The notes under the pieces: model-generated | Seen by the model: only the letters and a program-made list of their open reading frames with translations | Told to the model about the DNA's origin: nothing | Databases searched by the model: none | Program-made: the position numbers and the translations under genes | Source: Dipteronia dyeriana | Lineage: Eukaryota > Streptophyta > Magnoliopsida > Sapindales > Sapindaceae | DNA: 64,000 nt | Assembly (NCBI GenBank): GCA_032871835.1 | Contig: CM065301.1 | Span: 11,664,413-11,728,412, forward strand | Direction: 5' to 3' | Shown here: positions 35,988 through 47,300 of the stretch, piece after piece | Numbering within the stretch: position 1 is the stretch's first letter | Layout of the letters: each line of letters opens with the position of its first letter

Positions 35988-36354
35988 TGCTAGAATTATG
36001 GGATTGACTTCGGTAAGAATTATGGGGTTAAATTGGGCAATACTCTTTACAGGGCCAGTTCTGAGATTTTGGAGGCCCTAGACGATCTATAAAATGGTGG
36101 GTCTAAAAGCTAAATGACATTTTTTAATGGTGACATTTCAATATTGTCACTGTTTTAATAATTTATATTTAAAATACACTAATTATGGTGAACGGATAAA
36201 AATACCCTTAATAGTTGTTCCACATCAAATTTCTTTCATTCATTTTACGGTGACAGAGTTGTGAAGTAGAGAGAAAAAGTATCGTTGAAACCCAGACAAT
36301 TATTTGAACGGCGACGGAGTGGCGCTACGCAGACGCATTCGAGGTGTAAGGGAT

Positions 36355-36715
36355 CGAGCTTTTTTTTGTTAAGGATCGAACTTTTTTTTTACATGGTCAA
36401 ACTTATTTTGTAAGGGATCCAGTTTTTTTATGAGGTATCGAGCTTTTTTTGTACATGATCGAGTTTTTTTTTTGTTATGGATCGAGCTTTTTTTATAAGG
36501 AATCGAGTGTTTTTTAAAAGGGATCGAGCTTTTTTGTACATAATCGAGTTTTTTTTGTTAAGGATCGAGTTTTTTTTTATAAGGATCGAGTTTTTTTTTT
36601 AAGAGATTGAGTTTTTTTTTTTTTGTGAGGGATCGAGCTTTTTTTAAAGAGATTGATTTTTTTTCTTAAGGGCTCGAGTTTTTTTCTTAAGGGTTTGAGT
36701 TTTTTACCCAAGATT
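36355..36715 (+). repeat. GGATCGAG/poly-T minisatellite within the hAT element
   Basis: About fifteen diverged units of AAGGGATCGAGTTTTTTTT, 18-30 bases each, varying mainly in T-run length. Confidence 0.8.
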
Positions 36716-37359
36716 ATAAACTTGTTTACAGCAGTTTAAAAATGTTTGTACCAATGTAAAAAAGCTCAGACAAATTAAAAAAAAATACTCAGACCAATTA
36801 CAAAATAGCTCGTAAACATATCAAAAAAAGTTCGAACCAATGTAACAAAATCTCTTACACATATACAACAGCTTGTAAACTTATCAAAAAGACTGGATCA
36901 TGTTCAGACAAATTGTATATCTATTTTCAGACAAGTTTTTTGAAGAGAGTGAGAGAGAGATGAGTTACTACTTTCAATTATCAAAGTGTGGAGATGGAAG
37001 TACAAAGAGAATTAAAAAATGATTATTTAAGGGCAATATGGGTAGTTCACCATAATAGGTGTCTTTTAAACTTAACTTATTAAACCGGTGACATCACTAC
37101 AACTCACCAAAAAAAATGACATTTCTCACAATTTCCACTAAAATAGAGGCCCCTGAATCTCGATTTTCCATATATTTTTATTTGATAATTTTTTCTCAAG
37201 AAAATAATTATAAAAATCATTATAATAAATAAAAATCAAAACTGCAAAACAACAAAATAGCAAATAAATTGAAATAAAAAATTTATAATTACATCAAATA
37301 ATATATCACTTAAATATTACTCGTCCCACATTTTTAGTAACAAAAGTACCACTAATTAA

Positions 37360-37682
37360 GCTTACATAATCAAGTTTTTCTACCATATTTTTTCAATGGA
37401 TAACATAGCTAAATCATTCAATCTTTCTTGTGACATAGTTGACCGAAGATAGGATTTAATTAACTTCAACTTTGAAAAGCTTTTTTCCACTAAGGCAATT
37501 GTGACCGGTATAATTAACAAAATTCTATAAACAATTCATGCATTTGGTAAGCAACCATCTATTTCTTTTAGATAATTCAACACTTCAATTACCTTTTTTG
37601 TTTCCTTTGGTAAACCATCTTTCAAATTTTGTAATTCTAAAAATAAATCTTTTCCATTAATATCACAACAATCTTTTCCAAA
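37360..37682 (-). pseudogene. hAT transposase C-terminal dimerisation region, broken
   Basis: On the minus strand: GKDLFLELQNLKDGLPKETK, EVLNYLKEIDGCLPNA, a stop, then IVYRILLIIPVTIALVEKSF, SKLKLIKSYLRSTMSQERLN. This is the hAT dimerisation domain as found in the plant TTF/ZMYM1-like transposases (pattern: RILLTIPVTVASAERSFSKLKLIK). The stops fall where Trp and a Glu/Met-type residue are usual. The N-terminal zinc finger and DDE core are missing. Confidence 0.82.
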
Positions 37683-38483
37683 TTCCAATTAAAGAACAAT
37701 ATTTTCCACTAATTCCCAATGGACCCAGTTTCTCAAGAAAAGAAGCCAAAAACAAAGCTGAGAGACGACAGCTGTCACCAACTGTAATGTTTTTTTGTTT
37801 TTTTATTAGGTTTTTTTAACAAAGAAATAAAGAAGTAAAGACCCACTGAAATCTCAATCTGACAATGAATTGCAATTATAAGTTGTGGTGTCGTGGTGGG
37901 GACGGTGTGATAAGTCATAAGTGTAATGATTTTATTTTTTAATTGAGCCTTCTGTAACAAAAAAATATATATGTGAGCTGCATGTAAATATTTTTTGAGT
38001 GGACTTTTTAATTGATGATAAACATATCAGCTTTTTTTTTTTTTTAAAGAAACCTCTAACCAGGCATAAGGATACATGTATACAGTAAACTAAATTTAAG
38101 AGCCCTTAGAAACTTGGAGCCCTAGACGGCCGCCTCTTGGACCTATACCCAGGACCGGCCCTGACTCTTTGCCAATGACGATTTTTATTCTCCTCCTAAT
38201 ATGGTCCTTGTATGTATTCTATATATTATATAAACATAATGAATAAAACTATTTTTATTCTCCTCTTAATATGGACCTTGTATGTATTCTATATATTATA
38301 TAAACATAATGAATAAAACTATCAGAAAATTATTTCACAATTGTGTTATTTTGATATGGTATCAAAGTCACCTTCAATCTCCTCTTCATTACCCTGGGAA
38401 TTGAAGTTTGGTCATGCATTCACAATTGTTATTTCTATTCTTATTATGCCGCTGCGAAGTTATTTTTTAGTTTCTTTATCACT

Positions 38484-38891
38484 ATGACCGATCCAAAGAA
38501 GAGTGGTGAAGATTCTCTAACAATTAAGAATGAATCTAGTACTCTATCTAGACTTGCTACTAAGTTAGATATGTCTAACTCTGCTATTAAGCTTTTGTGT
38601 TTTACTGGAAAAAGTGGTTGGATAATTGACTCTAGTGCAATGGTTCATATGACTTGTGATCGTTATAAGTTTAGTCATTTATCTTCTAAATGTTTCAAAA
38701 CTTCCGGTACCAATGTCAATGGTGTATCATCTCCGATTATTAGAGTTGGTGTTGTCCATTTATCTCCTACATTAACAATCAAACATGTTTTGTTTGTTTC
38801 ATCACTAAATTGCAATCTTCTCTTTGTTAATCAAATAGCCAAGTCTCATACTTGTGTTGCTCTATTTTTTCCTACTCACTGTATTTTTTAG
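38484..38891 (+). pseudogene. Copia gag-protease remnant
   Basis: A 135-residue frame. After a short N-terminus it reads SGWIIDSSAMVHMTCD, the copia protease region where WIIDSGATDHMT is usual. The catalytic D-S/T-G triad has become DSS, so the protease is dead. Most of gag, including the CCHC knuckle, is missing. It is cut off by the hAT MITE starting at 38925. Confidence 0.8.
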
Positions 38892-38924
38892 AATATCCAT
38901 ACCAAGAAGAAGATTGGTAGTGGT

Positions 38925-39599
38925 TAGGGGTGGGCATGGTTCGGTTCGGTTCGGTTTTGATCAAAACCATATTGAACCGATATATATTCGGTTTTTAAAA
39001 ATGTGAATCGGTTTGAACCGTTTGAAATTGGAAACCGAATTGAACCGAACATCTTTTTCTCGGTTCGGTTCGGTTCGGTTCAATTCGGTTTTGGGCCTAT
39101 TGGGCTTTAAAAGTTTTTTAATATGTTTTTTAATTTTTTAGGCTTTTGAGTTGCATTTTTGACATTTAGGCTTAAACTTTTTTAAGAAAACATAATATGT
39201 AAAGGGTAATTTAAACAAAATACAATCCAATTTTGAATCTAAATCTAAAATTTCAATCATATTCCGTCCACACTCAATCAAAATATAAAATCATCATAAC
39301 TTTTATAAATAGAAGTAAAAAAATGTAGTATATAATGTAGTCCAAAAATAAAACATCATCAACAAGCAATCCATAATAAAATTGAACCTTACAAAATAAT
39401 TAATTAAGACAATTCGGTTTTTTCGGTTCGGTTCGGTTTTGTTATGTCCAAAACCGAAACCGAACCGAATTCAATTCGGTTTTCAAATTTCAAATCGGTT
39501 TGAACCGAATAGAAGCTATGAACCGAACCAAACCAAACACCCTTTTTCGGTTCGGTTATGTTCGGTTCAATTCGGTTTCGGTTTTTATGCCCACCCCTA
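38925..39599. mobile_element. hAT-type MITE, GGTTCGG family, copy 2
   Basis: 675 bp. Ends are TAGGGGTGGGCATGG... and ...ATGCCCACCCCTA, a perfect inverted pair over about 13 bases. GTAGTGGT flanks both sides exactly (38917-38924, 39600-39607). It is colinear with 32707-33384 throughout, including the non-repetitive middle. Inserted into the copia polyprotein. Frames at 39404-39748 are repeat translation. Confidence 0.92.
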
Positions 39600-39607
39600 G
39601 TAGTGGT

Positions 39608-42526
39608 AAACAAAGTGGAGGATTGTACTATCTGGAGGATGTGTTCCAACGATTCAACAGAGAAGGGCAAGCTCACCCGGTGAATGAAATTAGGTGAACA
39701 AGAAGAAAGAAGATATTTTGTGGCATATATGATTAGGACATCCCTCATTTAGTTATTTAGGAGATTGTTTCTGTTTTTATTTAGTGATTGTATTTTTTCG
39801 AATTTTATCTGCAAAACTTGTATGATGACAAAGAGCCACCGTACCATTTTCCATTTGAGTGATAATAAACCAGATCTTCCTTTTTCATTAGTTCATTCAG
39901 ATGTTTGGGGACCGACACCAATTTCTACTCATAATGGGATGAAGTGGTTTGTTACTTTTGTGGATGACTATACTAGAATGACTTGAGTTTATCAATTGAA
40001 GCATAAGAGTGACGTTTGCATAATTTTTCACCTTTTTCAACAGACGTTGGTACACTGTTTGACACTTCAATAAAAGTCCTTCGTTCCGATAGTGGGGGTG
40101 AATACTTCAAGCAAGAATTGATGAAGTTCATGCATTCGATGAGTGTTATTCATCAACCAACTTATCCTTATTCCCCTTAACAAAATGGTGTCGTAGAGCG
40201 GAAAAATAGATATTTATTAGAAGTTACTCGATCTCTCTTGATTGTTGGACATGTTCCTTCTCATTCATGGGGTGAAGCTTTGAATCCGGCAATCTAGTTG
40301 ATAAATCGCACACCCTATAGTATTCTCAATATTAGAAGGTCATTAGATGCGTTCTCTGATCATTGCACTCTTCCGCTGGTGGTACTTTTAACTCCTCAAA
40401 TTTTTGGGTGTGGTCTATGTTCACTTACATCCACATCAACGAACTAAGCTTGATTCTCGTGTTTTGAAGTGAGTGTTTGTGGGGTATGGAATCAATTAAA
40501 AAGGCTAAATGTGTTATAATCCGTCTTCTATGAGGTTTAATGTTTCCTTGGGTGTCGTTTTTCATGAGAAAGAGCTCTTCTGTACACCACCAATTACTGA
40601 TTCATCACTTCATGGGGGAAATTGAGATGAAGTGCTTAATCATGAAGACTTTAAAATGATACAACTAATTCTACCAGTCGTCCAAACGAAGGTGGCTAGT
40701 CTCCGATTGCTAAAACGACGACTCCAAGCACCAAAATTGATTCCCTCTATGATATACATCGTCTCCTACCACTCCAACACAACCACTAGGCCAATCTTCT
40801 CGTGAGACTCCATTAGAGGTACTTTCTAATCTTAATCCTACACTTGTTGATAATGTTAATCATGAGTCTTAATCGTTATAATATCACCTTCCACCCCGTT
40901 CTAACTGTGACATACCACTTATTAGATATGAACCTAATTCTAAAGTCAAAGCTAGATTACCCATTAGTGATTATGTGTCTTCCCAAAAGTTGTCCAAGTC
41001 ATATACGTCCTATGTATCATAGTTATCATCTATCTTTATTCCTAGTAAAATGCAGGAAGCTTTTACAGATGCTAGATGAACTAAACATATGGTAGAAGAA
41101 ATGGCAACACTTGAAAAGAATGCTACTTGGGAACTTGTCACTCTACCTAAAGAAAAGAAAACTGTGGATATATATGGTGTTTACAATCAAGCACAAGGCA
41201 AATGGAACCATTGAAGGGTACAAAGCCCGATTAGTTGTAAAAGGATATACACAGTCTTATGGGATCGATTATCAAGACACTTTTGCACCGGTTGCCAAGC
41301 TTAATACAGTGAGAGTACTCTTGTCTTTGGCAGTCAATCGGGATTGGCCACTTCTTCAGTTTGATATAAAGAATGCTTTTTTACATGGAGATCTTGTCGA
41401 AGAAGTATACATGGATCCTCATCTGGGTCTAGAGAAGTATTCAGATTCTACGATGGTTTGCAAACTCAAAAAGGCATTGTATGGGTTGAAGCAATCTCCA
41501 AGAGCTTGGTTTGGTAAATTTACCAAGTCAATGAAGAATTTCAACTATAAACAAAGCATCTCATATCACACTTTGTTTGTTTTTAAAACACTGAAATGGT
41601 AAAATTTATGCTTTGATTATCTATGTTGATGATAGGGTGGTGACAGATGATGATCAAGATGAGATTGATAGCTTGAAACGACACTTGGCCTTAGAATTCG
41701 AAATAAAACAGCTTGGTGACTTAAAGCACTTTCTTAGGATTGAAGTGGCCCGATTGAAGAACGGTATTTTCTTGTCTCAACGTAAATACATTCTTGATTT
41801 ATTAATTGGAACTGGAATGCTTGGATGTAAGCCCGTCAATACTCCTCTTGAGCAAAATCATAAGTTGTTTCATTGTTTAGATGCAACTTCTATTGAGAAA
41901 GGGAGTTACTAGAGACTCATGGGAAAATTAATTTATTTGTCCTATACTAGGCCAGATATTGTTTATGCGGTGTGCGTATTGAGTCAAATTATGCATGATC
42001 CTTGTAAACCTCACACAGATGTTGTGGAACACATATTGAGGTATTTGAAGTTTGCTTCGAGTATAGGGCTACTATTCACCAAGTATAATCACCTGAAGTT
42101 GTAAGGCTATACTGATGCAAATTGGGCAGGTTCATCAGATAGTAGAAGATCTACTTCAAGGTACTGTACTTTTGTAGGGAGAAACCTTGTGACTCAAAGA
42201 AGTAAAAGTAGCGAGGTCTAGTGCAGAACCGAGTAGAGAGGCATGGCTTTTGAAGTGTGTGAATTATTATGGTTGAGAAACTTAATAAGGGATTTGGGTG
42301 TTAACTCTAAGGATGCAATGAAGTTGTATTGCGATAACACTTCAGAATTGCCCATAATATGGTTCAACAGGATTGGACAAAGCACGTAGAAGTTGACGGA
42401 CATTTCATTAAAGAGAAACTTGAAGCTTGGATTATTACATTTCCTTTTGTGAAGTCTGAAGACCAACTAGCCAATGTACTTACCAAAGCCGTAACCAGCC
42501 AAGCATTTGATGACTCTGTAGGCAAG
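39608..42526 (+). pseudogene. Copia integrase, reverse transcriptase and RNase H remnant
   Basis: The integrase core begins about 39780 (HSDVWGP, FVDDYTRMT) and continues frame-broken through RSDSGGEYF and NGVVERKNR, so its D, D, E residues can still be read. The reverse transcriptase covers 41111-41912: GYKARLVVKGYTQ, QFDIKNAFLHGDL, KLKKALYGLKQSPRAW, then IIYVDDRVV with the catalytic YVDD intact. RNase H follows at about 41919-42560 (YTRPDIVYAV, YTDANWAGSSDSRRST, TKHVEVDGHFIKE). Several stops and frameshifts (about 39984, 41600, 41910, 42102, 42220) prevent a polyprotein. This is a dead copy whose conserved motifs remain easy to read. Confidence 0.88.
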
Positions 42527-42818
42527 TCAGAATTATGGGATTGGATTGGGCAAGAATAATGAGATTAAATTGGGCAATATTCTTAGTCAATGATCGTCTT
42601 TATTCTCTTAATTAGAGGATATTTCTTTCTTAGTCAATGATCGTCTTTATTCTCCTCTTAATTATAGGATATTTCTTTTTCCTGTATTATTACTTTGTGA
42701 TTATTCGTTTGGATTCCTTCCTTATAAATGGTCCTTGTATGTATCCTATATATTATAGAAACATAATGAACAAAACTATTATAAAATTACTTTACGATTG
42801 TGTTATTTAAACAATTAT

Positions 42819-44365
42819 AAAATAAACTTTTACGAGTCCTTTTTGTATATAAATATTAAAACCTTTGAAGAATAGCCGAATAGGGCAGAGCCAACATTTT
42901 TTATTTGAAATTGTCATAAGACTAAAATAAAATATTTGATGGAATCCGGCCATACCGAAAACCCTAAATTTTTTTAAGGAAAATTGCATTATTTTTGTGA
43001 AATAAATCTTTACTTTTCTGGAGTAAGGTGGGGCTGTGGCCCCTGTGAGCTCCCCCCTCACTCGGATCTGGAATATCTCAGTGCAAAACAACAGCCTCAA
43101 ATCTAGATATATATTATGTATCTGTTAGCTATTTTATCTTTGTAAGACTCAAAACTTTGATTGTTAAGCGAAGCTGCATGATGCAGCAGGTATTAGGTAA
43201 TAGGTAGCATGCATTGCATGCATTTATAATGCTAGTCCTTTGTTAAAAATAAAAAAATTGGAGACACTATATACATTAGTAAATTTGGTTACATGCATGC
43301 ATGCACTTTGAGCGATTTCGATATATATATATAATCTCAATTATTGAAATTATATATCCACTCTCGGGCTAGAATTTGTGATATTAAACTAATTATGGTT
43401 ATTGTCTTACTGGTCTTAGATTCAAATCTTTCAGGAAAACTTTCCAAACGTTACACAATCTGGAAAATAAGATTTTTTTTTAGCATTGAATCAAAATAAA
43501 ATAAAATAAAAAACTCAAACTTTGTTCTTCATAAAAATTTGGTATATTTGTTTATGTAAGTGACTTTGTTTATATTATGGATGTGATTGTAGATGTGTAT
43601 AAAATGTGTACACTGTCGTGTATGTAATGTGGATGTGGTCCATGTCACATGTGGATGTGGATCATGTGGCTTTATAATGTGTACATGGTCGTGTATATAA
43701 TATTGTAGTGAATGCAAACATTCTTCACATGAACCGATCTCCACGGGATATATATGAACCGATGTCAACTTCTCATCAAGTGTAGAACCATGTTTTGTCT
43801 GATTATATATACTAGATCTCTGTTTGACTTACTATTGAGAAACCTGGAGCTCATAATAATAACAATCTAAAACCAGGCCATCACACTATTATATTGTAAT
43901 ATTTCAATTAAATCGAGAAGAACATAAAACTGTACATGGAAACAAAAGATTTGACCATGCAGATCTAAAACCTCCAGAAAGAATAATAATCTTACGAAAT
44001 GAATCCAGCACTCATTAAAGAAGCTGATTAAAGGAAAATAATGGGAAAAATAAATAAAAAATATACATGGCTCTGTTTTTCATGGACACACAATGAAATG
44101 CCAGTCTAGGCTAGGCTATTTCAGAGACTCAAAATTACATACATGTTTGGAATTTAGAATTACAACAAAAGATCCCTATGGATCCTCAAATGTACACAAA
44201 ATAACTCATCTCTATAAGACCTATAGTCCAAAGAAGTTCCATCGTGTAAAGGGAAAAAAAAAAGTTTCCAGACTGCTATTTACTATGTGATCGCGCCTAT
44301 GGGATCCGCTACTGATGAGCTCGACAACACAAAGATTGTTGGAACACCGACAAGAAAACATTCTC
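42819..44365. other. Spacer downstream of NAT12, including its 3' UTR
   Basis: No gene seen. The stretch next to 44365 should be the 3' UTR of the minus-strand NAT12 gene; exact extent is unknown. At 43560-43690 GTGGATGTGG and GTGTATATAA motifs repeat imperfectly. Short frames at 42807-43100, 43529-43768 and 44093-44290 look like chance. Confidence 0.4.
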
Positions 44366-47300
44366 TCAAAGTCCAACCCATTTTACCCATCTGAATACCT
44401 TACCTACTCTGAAGGGCAACTCATAGTCTTTGGCAACATCAGGATCCCTCCTTGCAGCTTCAGGTTCAGACCACTCGTACACTCCACGTTCTAGCTGACC
44501 ACCAGGGACTGTGTTGTCCAGGATGACAGCAAAGAGGAACGCAATCACCATGTTCAATGATAATAATGTATTCATAAAATAATTTACCTGCAGCATTTTA
44601 GTACAATTTGTTAACCCAGTTCACAAAATATTGAAGTTGCTTCGAGTTAAATCATCATCTCTTTACACATCCTGTAAAATACTAAGATATTAGTGGAGTA
44701 TTGGTCGAAATAGTGGATGGCTCAATATTTGGGACAAAAATCAACTGAAAATTGAACCATCGTTGATTCTTTTCTCACATAGATGTCTCCTGTAATCAAC
44801 CCACAAAATTTACCTACACAGGATGCACTCATGTAATACTCTTGATTTTGGTCACATTAATAAACACCATGGAGCAATTAAGAACCAAAGCCACTAAGTT
44901 TTAAGTGACAGAAAGATTAAAGGGATGCATACCCCTCCATATTTGCTGCGGATAGGTCCGTGAGACGCCACAATATATGGCTGAAAGTAACTTGGGACGG
45001 ACAAGTTTGTGCTTGGAGAGATGCCATATTGCTGGAAGTAGGCTGGTATTGAAAGGGAAAAAAATAAAGATAATCCAACTATGATAATGTTCCGGGAGCT
45101 TCCAGCTTCACTATAACGTAGGTTAGACAATCCTAAGGCCGCAAGCATCCCCCACATGAAACACAGGAGGGCAGCAACCATGACTTCAGGAATTGAAGCA
45201 ATAAAGCCTCCAACTTTACCTACATTGTGTTCAGAAATATATTATCAAGTTAAATTTCAGAGCATGGAGGATAGGACAGGAAGCAGGAAACCTTCTACAG
45301 ATTTATTAGTTGTGAATCTCTTTATAAAATGTTAGCATTAGACAGACTTTAGACAGATGCTCCTTCGTATACACAAAAATATGAAGGCATAATTCTATAA
45401 AGCACCACGTAATGCATCTCAAGAGTTCAACAGGTAACTGGTTTTGGGGGGATAGTAAATAACTACTTGTACATTTGCAAACGTTCTTGTATCTACCCTA
45501 CCATACATTAGCCACGAATAGGTTAAAGGATTGACCCTCCATTAGACATCCAATCCAGTCAAAATGCAATAAAAACACAGAATGGAAGGGATAAAGGAAA
45601 TTTATGTTAGAAAAGTAAGCAATTTACTTAGACAGATACACATTGGATTCCAAGCAAATAGAACAAATTGTCACCACCAAATAAACATTTATAATTCAAT
45701 TTTTGATGTTTGAGTAGAGGGTTGGTCAGTTCACAGGTTGGGTGACCTTGGACTACCTGAAACAACCCATGTGGCCATGTGTGTGGGTAATAGTATGCAT
45801 ATTATATCATTCTAATTAATACACATTTATAATATTTTTAATAACACAATAAAAATATTTTATATTATGCTATCAATTTAACTTGAATAAAATAAGCACA
45901 AAAGCTAAAATAATTGAATTTAAAATTCCTTTTTAGATGCAACGCTCAATTCCAACTCAACCAATTTGTTTTAGTTTAATTCTTATCAGTTCTCAACAAA
46001 GCTCAAGTTCAATTCAGGTTTGGTTGTCTGGAACAACCAAGGTTGTGTCAGTTGCAAAATGCTCCAAACCAACCACAGTAGCACCCCTAATTTGCAACAT
46101 TAAACCATTGGGAAAACTTTCCTTCCAGCACCTGACATCTTTCTATCTATTTATGAGTAGTTAAAAATTTGCCTCTACACAAGTTCAAATGATTTTCATT
46201 GTTAAACTACTCTTGACATAAGGTATCTTTTTGAACCAAAGTGAATAAAAGAATACTTCTGCCACTTTCTAATTTAATCCTTGAAATTAAGATTTATTAT
46301 ATTGTTTTGCTTGGAGGTCAGACATGTAACACCTCTTCAAAAAGTCATAAGAAATAATTCACTGCATGCTCCAAGAAACGTACTTCCCAATATTTGCAAC
46401 ATAAGACAAGACAGATTATACAAAGATATTTGTGTTTCTTTAAAAAGCATTGGAGGCTAGAAAAGCAAATCATATGCAATCACTAAGAAAGAGGAAACTT
46501 TGAGTAAAACCTGTAAAATCCATGGTTTAGTTTATATGAACTTAAAAAATATGAACCCAATTTAACTTACCTACAAGAGATAAAACTATCAAGACACAGG
46601 CACCTACTTCAATTGCTCTGCGACTTCCCATTTTAGTCACAGCAATAGTGTGTACATTTTCTGTCAGAGTTGTGGACCCAGTTCCTGTACCCCATAGGCC
46701 AGCCAAGACACTAGAAACACCTTCAAGACCAATCCCTCGGGTAAGAACACCTGGGGTTGGAGGTCTGGCTGCCACTAGTAACGACGATGCATGGTATGAG
46801 CCAACCTAAGAAGTTCAAACCAAAGCAAAATCAGGCATACAATAATCACATAATTTTGCCAGATAGATAACGCAATAGCTCGCATACAAATTCTAGGGAA
46901 GAAAATGATAATGCATGTTAGTATTGTGTGTGCAAACTTGAATTATTAAGTTTTTGGAGTGACTACATGTGAATTTGTTGGACCAATAATTAAATCACTG
47001 TTGCTCAAAAGATTTCAAATCAGTTGACTAATCCACACATGCAAAACTTCATAGATTTTTTTTTCCAAGAAAAATTCACAGAAAGTTGCAAGGAATGTAA
47101 AGATATTGGAAACTGGGTGTACTATATATATATATCATATAGAGGTTTTGTGGGTGCTAACTTCAGATGACAACTGACAAGGTTTCTTATGGTTGTATAT
47201 AAGGTCCTGAAATCAGATCCCAGTCACACGAAGGTTACAAGGATACAGTTTCACTTTGCGGGGAAGTTGTGGTTGGGAGCAAAAAAATACATACTTAAAA

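Larger units (their letters stand above)
36050..38163 (-). mobile_element. hAT element, internally degenerate, inside the copia 5' LTR
   Basis: 2114 bp. The left end CAGGGCCAGTTCTGAGATTT and the complement of the right end CAGGGCCGGTCCTGGGTATA form the terminal inverted repeats typical of hAT elements. Flanks ACTCTTTA (36042-36049) and ACTCTTTG (38164-38171) match at 7 of 8. LTR sequence continues cleanly across the insertion. It retains the C-terminal part of a transposase on the minus strand and a T-rich minisatellite. Confidence 0.9.
35988..42813 (+). mobile_element. Degenerate Ty1/copia retrotransposon carrying two hAT insertions
   Basis: The 5' LTR starts about 35988 (TGCTAGAATTATGGG) and ends about 38356; it is interrupted by a hAT element. 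TGGTATCAAAGTC at 38357-38369 is a near-match to the initiator-Met primer-binding site and abuts the LTR. The 3' LTR is about 42527-42813. Flanks ACTAT (35983-35987) and ATTAT (42814-42818) agree at 4 of 5. Coding order gag/protease, integrase, reverse transcriptase, RNase H is that of copia. Both LTRs contain short internal tandem duplications (about 38182-38322 and 42581-42660), different in each, so their lengths differ. Confidence 0.85.
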
